Shown here: positions 17,065 through 25,797 of the stretch, piece by piece
Layout of the letters: every line of letters starts with the position of its first letter
How positions within the stretch are numbered: position 1 is the first letter of the stretch
Program-made: the position numbers and the translations under genes
The notes under the pieces: model-generated
What the model saw: the letters and a program-made list of their open reading frames with translations, nothing else
Told to the model about the DNA's origin: nothing
Database searches by the model: none
From: JBLMZI01 sp050258755
Lineage (GTDB): Bacteria; Bacillota; Syntrophomonadia; Syntrophomonadales; DTU052
NCBI GenBank assembly: GCA_050258755.1
Contig: JBLMZI010000004.1
Span: forward strand, 248,001-312,000
Direction: 5' to 3'
DNA length: 64,000 bases

Positions 17065-18414
17065 GATAAGTTTCGCAAATTCGAATAGCGCCCGAAAGTA
17101 AGAGGACATGGGCGCAGCCGCTTGGTAGGATAAAGTTACCACACCAAATCCGCCAAGAAAGGAGCCGCTAGCCCATGTCCAATAAGATTATACAGCTTAA
17201 CGAAGGGGCCATAAAGCTCGAATTGAAGGAGCTTGTACGGCACAGCGTGGAAGAAACCCTAAACGAATTGCTGGAGCAGGAAGCTGCCGAGTTGACCAAA
17301 GCAGATCGCTACGAAAGAACCGAATCTCGGCAGGGATACCGATCTGGTCATTACGATCGAAATCTGACCACCACTTCCGGCGATGTGAAGTTGAAGGTTC
17401 CCAAGCTTAAAGGAGTGCCCTTTGAAACTGCAATTATCGAGCGTTATCGGCGTCGAGAAAGCTCCGTCGAAGAAGCCCTGATCGAAATGTATCTGGCCGG
17501 GGTCTCGGTCCGTCGGGTCGAAGACATCACGGAAGCCCTGTGGGGAACCAGGGTGTCGGCAGGTACGGTCAGCAACCTGAATAAAAAGGTCTACGGCCAT
17601 ATCGATGCCTGGCGCAATCGGCCTCTGCGCGGCAAATACCCGTATGTCTATCTTGATGGCATCTACCTTAAGCGCAATTGGGGCGGCGAATACGAGAATG
17701 TAGCCGTGTTAATCGCCATGGCAGTAAATGAAGATGGCTTCCGCGAAGTAATCGGCGCTTCTGAGGGCATGAAGGAGTACAAGGCCAGCTGGCTGGAGTT
17801 CATAAAGAGCCTCAAGCAGCGCGGACTGGACGGCACGCAACTGTTCATCGGCGACAAGTGCCTGGGCTTGCTGGAGGCCGTCAACGAGGTGTATCCGACC
17901 GCCAAATATCAGCGTTGCGCGGTTCACTTCTATCGGAATGTGTTCTCTGTAACCCCACGGTCGAAGATGAAGGAAGTTGCGGCAATGCTCAAGGCCATCC
18001 ACGCCCAGGAAGACAAAGCGGCAGCCAAAGAAAAGGCGTTGGCGGTAGTGGCGAAGCTGCGGGAAATGAAGCTGAAAGAAGCCGCTAAGAAGATCGAGGA
18101 CGGAATTAAGGAAACCCTTACATACATGGATTTCCCCAGTGTCCATTGGACCAAGATCCGGAGCAATAACGTCATCGAAAGACTGAACCGAGAGATCCGG
18201 CGAAGAACCCGCGTAGTAGGCACTTTCCCGGATGGTAATTCGGCACTGATGCTGGTCTGCGCCAGATTGCGGCATGTGGCCAGCAAAGCCTGGGGAACCA
18301 AGCGCTACATGAGCATGACCCATCTGGAGGAAATGCAGAAAGAGGCAACCACGATGGTTGCCGGCTAACTACCGACCACTAAGCGGCAAATCAAATTTGC
18401 GAAAGAATCTTGAC
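17065..18414 (+). mobile_element. IS256-family insertion sequence, intact
   Basis: About 1,350 bp with one transposase gene. The ends carry imperfect inverted repeats. The left end reads GATAAGTTTCGCAAATTCG; the right end, on the other strand, reads GTCAAGATTCTTTCGCAAATTTG. They share the TTTCGCAAATT core with a 4-nt insertion in the right copy. GGTAC lies immediately outside both ends (17060-17064 and 18415-18419) and may be a target duplication; it is shorter than the 8-9 bp usual for this family, so the exact ends are uncertain by a few bases. Confidence 0.8.
17175..18368 (+). CDS. IS256-family (Mutator-type) transposase
   Basis: 397 residues, full length for the family. The acidic triad fits Asp161 (VYLDGIYLK), Asp227 (LFIGDKCLG) and Glu335 in NNVIERLNREIRRRTRVVG, the last being the IS256 signature. 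Cys-His residues in KYQRCAVHFYRN also match. An N-terminal helical region (LKELVRHSVEETLNELLEQEAAEL) precedes a DNA-binding part. The ATG at 17175 has an AAAGGAG box upstream. There is no frameshift or stop, so the element is probably still mobile. No second copy lies in this window. Confidence 0.95.
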   Translation: MSNKIIQLNEGAIKLELKELVRHSVEETLNELLEQEAAELTKADRYERTESRQGYRSGHYDRNLTTTSGDVKLKVPKLKGVPFETAIIERYRRRESSVEEALIEMYLAGVSVRRVEDITEALWGTRVSAGTVSNLNKKVYGHIDAWRNRPLRGKYPYVYLDGIYLKRNWGGEYENVAVLIAMAVNEDGFREVIGASEGMKEYKASWLEFIKSLKQRGLDGTQLFIGDKCLGLLEAVNEVYPTAKYQRCAVHFYRNVFSVTPRSKMKEVAAMLKAIHAQEDKAAAKEKALAVVAKLREMKLKEAAKKIEDGIKETLTYMDFPSVHWTKIRSNNVIERLNREIRRRTRVVGTFPDGNSALMLVCARLRHVASKAWGTKRYMSMTHLEEMQKEATTMVAG

Positions 18415-18616
18415 GGTACCGTATGGTTAGGCTGGATAGCCTCATTCTCCTAATCTTTCCCATGCCCTTTCCATTCCCAACATCTAGGCATTCCTCAACA
18501 AAGCAAATAAGCCAGGGGGGTCAGCCCTAGCTCAGTATAAGATGGTCTTTCGATTGGGTTAACGGGCTTCCCACCCGCTTTATGTCACGACCTTGCTCGG
18601 TCGCTCCTCCCTTTTG

Positions 18617-19222
18617 CTAATGTGTAATGGCTTGGTGTGTGGAATTAACATAATTAAGCATTGCATTCTGAGATTGTGCAGACATTTCTCTGTTTCCAAT
18701 CTTTCTGTAAAGCTGTGTTAGTAGATTGTACTTTCTTATCCCGTTTTGGGCAGTGCCTTCGTCCAACTTATTACATTCACTGATTGCAAAATTGTAATCA
18801 TCCGTTTTTGAATTAGCAGAGCGGAGGACAGAATAGATTACAAGTATTCTATCCTCTTCACGCATGTTGTTTTTCAGTATCTTGAAGGAATCTCTAGCTT
18901 TGTTCGACATTCCGTTTCCAAACATTGAGATTATATATCTAGCATAAATCAATCCCTTATCCTCATTATTTAGGTGTTTAATGAAATCTTGTTTGATTAA
19001 AAGTTCGAAGTAGGATAATTGTTCTTTGCCGGAAGTCATTTCTGTCAGTTTCATAACCGAATATGGGTGACACCATATATGATAATCCAACGAATAGAAA
19101 GGTTTTGCAGCGCCATAATTTCTTTTTTCATAAAAATAGTTACCGATTTGGTGCGCAAACAAAATTAGTAGGAACATGAGCAACGTTATTACGATTAACA
19201 ACAACCTAAATCTTTTATTCAT
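18617..19222 (-). CDS. Small membrane-anchored protein, candidate immunity partner of the RHS protein
   Basis: About 201 residues, family not recognised. Residues ~5-22 are one hydrophobic segment (LLLIVITLLMFLLILFAH). The rest is a soluble, charged, all-helical-looking domain whose pattern resembles TPR-like repeats (YFELLIKQDFIKHLNNEDKGLIYARY). Upstream in-frame TTG and ATG codons exist. ATG at 19222 (MNKRFRLLL) follows TTGGAG at 9 nt and is chosen. It lies 23 bp after the RHS stop on the same strand and is AT-rich like the RHS tip. That position and composition are what one expects of an immunity gene for a polymorphic toxin; the role is inferred. It could also be a processing or anchoring partner. 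Confidence 0.6.
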   Translation of the reverse strand: MNKRFRLLLIVITLLMFLLILFAHQIGNYFYEKRNYGAAKPFYSLDYHIWCHPYSVMKLTEMTSGKEQLSYFELLIKQDFIKHLNNEDKGLIYARYIISMFGNGMSNKARDSFKILKNNMREEDRILVIYSVLRSANSKTDDYNFAISECNKLDEGTAQNGIRKYNLLTQLYRKIGNREMSAQSQNAMLNYVNSTHQAITH

Positions 19223-19245
19223 CGCTTTCATCTCCAAGAAAAATC

Positions 19246-22200
19246 CTAAATACCATTTTTGTATTGTTCAATATTTTCGTCTCTGATTGAATAAACAAGT
19301 GAATCCGTATAGTATTTTCTTCCGTAATCCAAATCCCACGTCATCATACCCTGACAACTATACATGTCCCTCACTTTATCAGGATAATCTTTAACCATTT
19401 GTTCAAAGCTAAGCTCTGAAGGAACGTGCCAATAGCCAATCATTTGTCCTTGCAGTGTTGGGTAAGAAATCAAACAGTGCGCAACATAACTGTCTGTTAT
19501 TTTGCTTCCGCAAGAATACAACCGAATGTTGCTTGCTCGTATTTGAGCTGGGTCACTATAGCCTGATTGACCAATTGCAATGACGTTTCGAAGGTGATTT
19601 CTGGCTTGTTGGACGTTTGTGACCAAATGTTTCTTTTTCAATGCTTCAACTCGGTCTGCCGCACTAAACCAGTCTAATACCTTTTGAAGCGCATCGAACT
19701 CCTTGGAAGTCTGCTCTACTGCCCAATCTAAATACTTCTGCCAACTCGATTCTCCGTTTGTCGAACATAGTATTATGTTGTCTGAAGGAGATTGGATAAT
19801 CCCAAGGACAACTGAAAGAGCCAGGGAAGCCTCCAGTTTCGCTCCGTATGTTCCACACGGATCAATTCCACCTGGAATCCAAGGTGCATCCTTATACCCG
19901 TCTCCACCATGAGTGTTCTTTGCGGCATCGCTATGATCAGTGTAACTAGGGCCGGGTGTTGTTCCGATTATTTCACCATAATCGTTCCAAACGTAATTCT
20001 CTGCCGGGGTTGTAACTGTTCCTGGAGAAGTCGGTCCACTACTTGAAGACGATCCCGAACCATTTCCAGAATTACCGCTTGCTCCGGAACTACTACCGCT
20101 ATTCCCTGAACCACTATTACCCGAACTCCCGCCAGCACCAACAGGATGATAACTTCCACACGGATCAACAGCATGTCCAGTTGGGTCCGTGTAGCTAATG
20201 GGATTATTCTCACAAAACGCATACAAACTCCCGCTAACCAACCCCGGAACCTGCGCCACGCCCTTCCACGGGTAATCTTCGCTGGTGAACCGGCGGCTTT
20301 CGGGATCGTAGTACCGCGCCCGGAGGTAGTAGTTCCCCGTCTCCTCATCCCGGTACTCGCCAGAGTACCGGAACGGGTTGTCGACGGTTTCAATCTCGCT
20401 TTGCCACAGATCCTTGCTCACATCGCCGCCGAAGGCTTTAATCGGACCGGCCTGTTCTCTTCCGAACGGGTCGTATTCGTAGTCCTTCACGATCTCCCCG
20501 GTGGCGTTTAAGAGCTTGGTCACATCGCCGTGGGCGTTGTGGAGGTAGTAGTAGGTCGCCTGGTCGGTTTCGCTTTCGCGGTAGATCAGGCCGAGGCCTC
20601 TGATGGTTTTGGCTTTGACCATGTTTTCGGCATCGGTTTCGAGGACGATGCTGCCGCGATCATAGAAGTAGTTGGTGACTTTGTCCTTGTATTCTTTCCT
20701 GCTCCTTAGACCCTGGGCGTTGTAGGTGTAGTCGGCGAAGTTGCCGTCCGGGTCCTGGATGCGGCTTAACTGGTTGTATCCATTGTACCAGAAGCTCATG
20801 GCCTTGCTGGTGACCAGCTTGCCATTGCGCTTTAATGCTTCGTCCTTGGTAAGCTGGTTGCCTTCGGCGTCATAGGTGAAGCGCTGCTGTTTGGCATCGT
20901 CGCCGTTGACGGTTTCGCTCATGAGCAGCCGGCTCATTTTGTCATAGGTGAATTTGGTCTCCGAGATCTTGCTGCCCTGGATTTCGGCGATTTCGGTGAT
21001 GTTGTTGAGGTCGTCGTATTCGTAGTTCTGGACCCCGTCTTCCGGCATCTGGACGGTCTTGATCCGGGAGAAGGCGTCATAGCGGTAATTGGTGGTCTTT
21101 GAGCCTTCGACCTTTTCGGTCTGGTTGCCGCGCTTGTCGTACTGGTACTCGTAGGACGCGACCAGCTTGTCCCCGTTCCAATGCCGAAGGTTCTTGATAC
21201 TTCCAGAGGGGTAGTACTGGTAGTTGGATTCGATTCCAGTTACGCCATTCAGCTCCTTGACCAACTGGCTGACGGCGTTGTACTGATACTTGAACTGCTT
21301 GCCCTGGTCGTTGACGGTGGTAAGGCGGCCGATGCGGTCATAGCTGTATTTCAGATCAATCTCAGGGGTACTTCCCTGGTTGAGCTGCATGCTCTTGATC
21401 CGATCCATGCTGTCATAGCTGTAGCGCTGGCGGATGCCCTGGCCGTAGTTGACGTAGATGGGGCGGCCCAGGTCGTCGTATTCGAACTGGGTGGTGCCGG
21501 CCGCGTTGGCGATCTGCTTGAGATTCCCAAGAAGGTCAAAGGTCGAAGTTAGGATGTTTTTCTGGCCGTCTTTGCTGTTCTGCTTTTTGATGACTCGGTC
21601 CAGGCCATCATAGGTCATGCCGATGGTGACGCCGTTGCGGTCGGTGGATTCGGTCATGTTTCCGTTGTTGTCATAGGCATAGGTGGTTGCCTTGTGCTCG
21701 GCGTCGATGGTTTTGATCAGCCGGTTCAGGCTGTCATACTTGAAGCCGTAGGTGACAAAGTTGGGGTCGGTCCAGCTGTTGAGGCCTTTTTCGATCCGGG
21801 TGACGTTGCCTTCCCGGTCATAGTCGTAGCGGGTGATGTTGGACTCCCGGTCATTCAGGATGCGTTCGACCGCGGTCAGCTGGTTTCTGAGATTGTATCG
21901 ATTCTTGGCGACGTAGCCTTCGGGGTCAACGGTTTTGACCACGTTGCCAACATTGTCGTAGTACACTTTGGCGATGCTGTACTGGCCGTCTTTGTATGGG
22001 ACTTTGGTAACCGTGTTGCGGCCCAGGCTGTCGTAGTCGAAGTAGGCGGTTTTGCCCAGGGCGTCGGTGGAGGCGATCAGGTTCCCCAGCCGGTCATACT
22101 TCAGATAAGCGCTGTTACCTTCGGCATCGGTGGCCTGGGTGACCTGGCCCAGGCAGTTGTACCGGGCTTTGGACTTGAAGCCCAGAAAGTCGGTACTCTG

Positions 22201-24786
22201 GATCGGGTTGCCCAGATAGTCATACTTCACCGAGGCGATTTCCTCAGTGCCGCCGTTCATCCTGCCCTGCCGGGCCATCCGGTCATAGGTGTCAAAGTAG
22301 TAGTTGACGATCCGGTCTTTGGTGTCGCCTTTCTGGCGGACCGAGATCTTGAAGTATTCTTTGCCGAAGCGGTCGGTGAAGGATTCGTCGTAGGCGACCC
22401 GGGTTTCGGCCAGGAGGGTGCCGCGCTTGTCCTGGTGGGAAACGCCTAAGATGCGGGTCAACTGGTCATACCGGACCGTTTTGAGGTTCCGGTTGCCGTC
22501 GCGCTCGGTGATCAGGTTCTCGTTGAGGTCATAGGTCAAGCGGACCAACTCGGCGGTCTTGCCTTTTTCCACCACGGTTAAGAGCTTGTCCAGGCTGTCG
22601 TAGTCGTACACCAGGGCGTGGTTGTTGGCGTCGGTGGTGGTCAGGATGTTGTTTTTGTCGTCATAATCGTTCTTGCGGACCACGCCGTCTGGAAGAATCG
22701 CCTTCACGACCCGGTCAAGCTTGTCGTACTCAAACCGGGTGACAGCCCCGTTCGGGTTGGTTTCACTCAGTTTCAGCCCGGTGGCGAAATCATAGCTGAA
22801 CCGGGTGGTGATTTCCTTCGCGTTGCCGTCGGCGTCTTTGACGCTTTCGGCGGTGACCGCGGTCAGGTAGGCTTTTTTGTAGTCGCGGTCATATTCGTAC
22901 CGGGTGGTGATCCATTCCCCGGCTTTCTTCTCGATCGCGTCGGTTTTCATGTTGCCATAGCCGTCATAGGTGAAGCGCTTGCGGGCAAACAGGGCGCCGT
23001 CAGTCCGAAGCTCCATCCCCTGCACGTTTTTATGGTCATCGGTCAGGGTGTTTCGCAGGGTGACCACAGTATCTTTGTCCTGCTTGTACCGGGTCTGGGT
23101 CATCAGGTTGTAGTAGTAGTCATATTTATAGGTGGTTTTATGGGCGTCCGAGTCCGATAGTTCCGGGCTTTCGGGATGATTCTCCTCGATCACGTTCCCC
23201 CGGTAGTCATATTTATAGGTGTGGAGCTTCTCAAAATATGAGCCGCTGGCGTTATATGTCCGGGTCACCTCCTTGATCGGGAGGTTGAAGGTGGTATGAT
23301 ACCAGGTCTGGCTGGTACCGTAGAGCCGGTCGCCCTGCTGAAGCCGCCGGGCGATCTGGTGTTTGGCGTTAAAGATGTATTGGGTCGTCAGCCCGTTGCT
23401 GTCGGTGACTTTCGTGGAGTAGGTGTAGTCGGGTTCGATGACGGTTTTAAAGCGCGGGTAGCCGTCCGGTTCGTTGAGATACTGGTAGCGCAGCTGGTTC
23501 AAGGCTTTGCCGGATTCGAGGTCCCGGCGTCCGGTGATCTTGAAGTATTCCATCGAGCCCGCCGATCCCAGGTTCTTGGTGCTTTTGCCGAACTGGTACT
23601 GGGTCCGGGCTCCGGTCGGATACCGGATTTCCATGAGGTTGGCGTACCGGTTGACAGCCGGGGTTTTGCCGACCTGATCGAAGGCGGCTTCCTGGAAGGA
23701 ATACCGGTACTGGAAGGTCCGGCCGGCCGGATCGACAAAGGATGACAGTATGTATTTCCCCGGAACGCCGGGGATGGGGGCTTTGACCACGCGGACGATC
23801 CGCTTGCCGGAACGGAAGGTGGTGACGGTGTCGGTGTAGTCGATCTCGACCGGACGCCCGACGCTGTCGACAACCCGTTTTAACAGACGTTTGCCGCCGA
23901 TGTCTTCCCAGTAATACCGGATCTGGTTGTTAAAGCGGTCGGTTTCCAGGAGGATTTCGCCGCGCGATGAGAAATACTGGGCGTCCCCGGAAACATAGGC
24001 GAGCTTAAAGGCGGCATTTTCGCTGCCGTTCCCGGTCGAGGCGTCCTTGCTGAAGCGGACGTCGCCGAGTTCGTAGTCCTTCAGGCCGTTGGCCAAAGAG
24101 AAATCGGCCGGGTAGGTTTTGCCGGTGGGCAGCGTGACATAGACGTCTTCCCCCTGGACGTCGATCCAGGGAACGTTCAGGCTCCAGCCTTCGCCGAAGA
24201 TGTATTTGGCGGCTTCATTCCGGCTTTTGGAGCGGGTGCTGTTGGCGATTCCGCTGCTGTTGAACATGGAAACGCCGCTTTCGTACTGGAGATAGCCGTT
24301 AAAGACCCATTTTTCGGTCCCGATGGTGGTCTCCCCGAGAATGGTCTCGATGTCGGTGGTGTACTGGAGCGCGCCGGTGCGCAGCCAGTAGCCGTCGGCA
24401 TCGAAAACGTCGTAAAAGGCGATGACGGTCTGACCAAAGTTGTTCTGGGTGTCGCCGCTGCGGGTGGTCTCGTCATACAGCTTGGCGTCCCGGCTGCGGT
24501 AGGCCAGGCTGAGCGAAAGGTCCTTGCCCCGGCCCGGCAGTCCGAACAAAGTATTGGTGACCACCAGTTCGCCGGTTTCGGAACTGATCGACTCGCGCAC
24601 CCCGCAGTTGTCCTTTTCAAACGGGGCGTTCAGCTTGATGTTGTACATCGCGCTCTGCTTGTCCTCTTTCAGAACCGACATGAGCGAGGATACCGTGGTC
24701 GGCTGGGTCGCCGCCAGGACCGGTTTGGCGATAAAGATCCCGGCGATCAGGCCGATGATCAGGAAGAAAAGGCGCTTTTTAATCAT
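19246..24786 (-). CDS. Giant secreted RHS/YD-repeat protein with a variable C-terminal tip
   Basis: 1,846 residues. It opens with a signal peptide (LFFLIIGLIAGIFIAKPVLAA), then a ~450-residue N-terminal domain (DLSLSLAYRSRDAKLYDE). Next come several dozen YD repeats such as YDALDRV or YDNNGNMTESTDRNG, which in known homologues wind into a hollow shell. The RHS core motif is near residue 1480-1535 (RYSGEYRDEETGNYYLRARYYDPESRRF, closing at DPTGHA). After it comes a Ser/Gly linker (~1550-1590) and a ~200-residue tip from about 1643. The tip matches no toxin I know. The coding DNA becomes clearly AT-rich in the tip, a sign of cassette replacement. The start overlaps the upstream stop (ATGA, 24783-24786). 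Similar proteins (WapA, Tc/RHS) deliver C-terminal toxins. Confidence 0.88.
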   Translation of the reverse strand: MIKKRLFFLIIGLIAGIFIAKPVLAATQPTTVSSLMSVLKEDKQSAMYNIKLNAPFEKDNCGVRESISSETGELVVTNTLFGLPGRGKDLSLSLAYRSRDAKLYDETTRSGDTQNNFGQTVIAFYDVFDADGYWLRTGALQYTTDIETILGETTIGTEKWVFNGYLQYESGVSMFNSSGIANSTRSKSRNEAAKYIFGEGWSLNVPWIDVQGEDVYVTLPTGKTYPADFSLANGLKDYELGDVRFSKDASTGNGSENAAFKLAYVSGDAQYFSSRGEILLETDRFNNQIRYYWEDIGGKRLLKRVVDSVGRPVEIDYTDTVTTFRSGKRIVRVVKAPIPGVPGKYILSSFVDPAGRTFQYRYSFQEAAFDQVGKTPAVNRYANLMEIRYPTGARTQYQFGKSTKNLGSAGSMEYFKITGRRDLESGKALNQLRYQYLNEPDGYPRFKTVIEPDYTYSTKVTDSNGLTTQYIFNAKHQIARRLQQGDRLYGTSQTWYHTTFNLPIKEVTRTYNASGSYFEKLHTYKYDYRGNVIEENHPESPELSDSDAHKTTYKYDYYYNLMTQTRYKQDKDTVVTLRNTLTDDHKNVQGMELRTDGALFARKRFTYDGYGNMKTDAIEKKAGEWITTRYEYDRDYKKAYLTAVTAESVKDADGNAKEITTRFSYDFATGLKLSETNPNGAVTRFEYDKLDRVVKAILPDGVVRKNDYDDKNNILTTTDANNHALVYDYDSLDKLLTVVEKGKTAELVRLTYDLNENLITERDGNRNLKTVRYDQLTRILGVSHQDKRGTLLAETRVAYDESFTDRFGKEYFKISVRQKGDTKDRIVNYYFDTYDRMARQGRMNGGTEEIASVKYDYLGNPIQSTDFLGFKSKARYNCLGQVTQATDAEGNSAYLKYDRLGNLIASTDALGKTAYFDYDSLGRNTVTKVPYKDGQYSIAKVYYDNVGNVVKTVDPEGYVAKNRYNLRNQLTAVERILNDRESNITRYDYDREGNVTRIEKGLNSWTDPNFVTYGFKYDSLNRLIKTIDAEHKATTYAYDNNGNMTESTDRNGVTIGMTYDGLDRVIKKQNSKDGQKNILTSTFDLLGNLKQIANAAGTTQFEYDDLGRPIYVNYGQGIRQRYSYDSMDRIKSMQLNQGSTPEIDLKYSYDRIGRLTTVNDQGKQFKYQYNAVSQLVKELNGVTGIESNYQYYPSGSIKNLRHWNGDKLVASYEYQYDKRGNQTEKVEGSKTTNYRYDAFSRIKTVQMPEDGVQNYEYDDLNNITEIAEIQGSKISETKFTYDKMSRLLMSETVNGDDAKQQRFTYDAEGNQLTKDEALKRNGKLVTSKAMSFWYNGYNQLSRIQDPDGNFADYTYNAQGLRSRKEYKDKVTNYFYDRGSIVLETDAENMVKAKTIRGLGLIYRESETDQATYYYLHNAHGDVTKLLNATGEIVKDYEYDPFGREQAGPIKAFGGDVSKDLWQSEIETVDNPFRYSGEYRDEETGNYYLRARYYDPESRRFTSEDYPWKGVAQVPGLVSGSLYAFCENNPISYTDPTGHAVDPCGSYHPVGAGGSSGNSGSGNSGSSSGASGNSGNGSGSSSSSGPTSPGTVTTPAENYVWNDYGEIIGTTPGPSYTDHSDAAKNTHGGDGYKDAPWIPGGIDPCGTYGAKLEASLALSVVLGIIQSPSDNIILCSTNGESSWQKYLDWAVEQTSKEFDALQKVLDWFSAADRVEALKKKHLVTNVQQARNHLRNVIAIGQSGYSDPAQIRASNIRLYSCGSKITDSYVAHCLISYPTLQGQMIGYWHVPSELSFEQMVKDYPDKVRDMYSCQGMMTWDLDYGRKYYTDSLVYSIRDENIEQYKNGI

Positions 24787-25766
24787 TTCGCGTTCTTCCT
24801 TTCCCGGCCGTATTTTTGCACCAGGCTTTCCCAGGATTCCCCGGCCTGGCGCTCTTTCAGGATCTTGTCAGCCGATACTTTCGAAATGGCGGCCAGGCGG
24901 CAGGCGTTTCTAATCTCCGGCAGCGCGCAGCCGGCCTCCTGGTAGCTGTTTATCTGCTTAGGTGACAGGCGGTATTTGGCCCCAAGGGCGTTTTCGTCGG
25001 CCGCGTCCTGTTTGGCGGCTTCCCGGTTGGCGTTGTTGGCAATGGTTTCGTAATCATTGGCGGCGTATTTATGCTTGCCGCCAGTTTCGGTTGGAAGGGT
25101 CAGACTGACCTTTTCGGCTTCGGTTTTGGTCTGATAGTCCAGTTCCTGGCCCACTTCGGCCCAGGTGTTGGCCGCCGATTTTTTGGCCAGCACGTCCTGG
25201 ATGGTCATATCCTTGGCGATGGCGATGGTGTCAGCCATGACGATGTCTTCGGGAAGAATACCGTCGGCCAGCCATTTGCGGATCTGCTCCTGGTCGGCCG
25301 GGCGGTAGTTTTTATAGTCGTGCTGGGCGATTTCGGCCGCGAAGATTTCTTCCAGGCTTGCGCCCTGGGCGTGTTTTTCCAGCAGGTCTTCGGCTAAATC
25401 CTCATCCCGTTCATATTTGTCCAGGAACTGATAGACGGCCAGAATCGCGTTCGGGTCGTATGACTCGATCAGCGCGAGCTTGTCATGGTAGCGGAAGGAA
25501 TACCACGAATCGTCAGCGAGAATGGCTTTGTAGATAAAGATGTTTTCTTTGACCAGCTGCCACGATTCGCGCGTGTCATACAGGTCAAAAACGGTGCCGT
25601 CGTCCAGACCGGACAGAGCTGCCAGATCGGCCGCGACGTCCCGCTCGGTTTGCGAATAGCCAAGATGCAGGGCGGCATATCCGTAGGTTCCCGAAAGAAC
25701 CACGGCCAGTACCGCCAGCACAATGCCCCACTGGTAGGGCTTCAGTTTGCTGAGGATTCGTTTCAT
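24783..25766 (-). CDS. Membrane-anchored helical-repeat protein of the RHS operon
   Basis: About 327 residues, not a named family that I recognise. A short basic N-terminus and one membrane segment (WGIVLAVLAVVLSGTYGYAAL) are followed by an outside or lumenal, acidic, helical domain. A loosely repeated ~35-residue module appears at least three times: SGLDDGTVFDLYDTRESWQLV, then MTIQDVLAKKSAANTWAEVGQEL, then KVSADKILKERQAGESWESLVQKYG. Each has a hydrophobic helix, a polar stretch and (T/S)W. The frame is open from a GTG at 25775, but ATG at 25766 sits 8 nt after GGAG and is preferred. It is translationally coupled to the RHS gene, which suggests an accessory for folding, export or anchoring of that protein. 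Confidence 0.7.
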   Translation of the reverse strand: MKRILSKLKPYQWGIVLAVLAVVLSGTYGYAALHLGYSQTERDVAADLAALSGLDDGTVFDLYDTRESWQLVKENIFIYKAILADDSWYSFRYHDKLALIESYDPNAILAVYQFLDKYERDEDLAEDLLEKHAQGASLEEIFAAEIAQHDYKNYRPADQEQIRKWLADGILPEDIVMADTIAIAKDMTIQDVLAKKSAANTWAEVGQELDYQTKTEAEKVSLTLPTETGGKHKYAANDYETIANNANREAAKQDAADENALGAKYRLSPKQINSYQEAGCALPEIRNACRLAAISKVSADKILKERQAGESWESLVQKYGRERKNAK

Positions 25767-25797
25767 CTTTTCCACTCCTAATGCCCCTTTTCGATGC

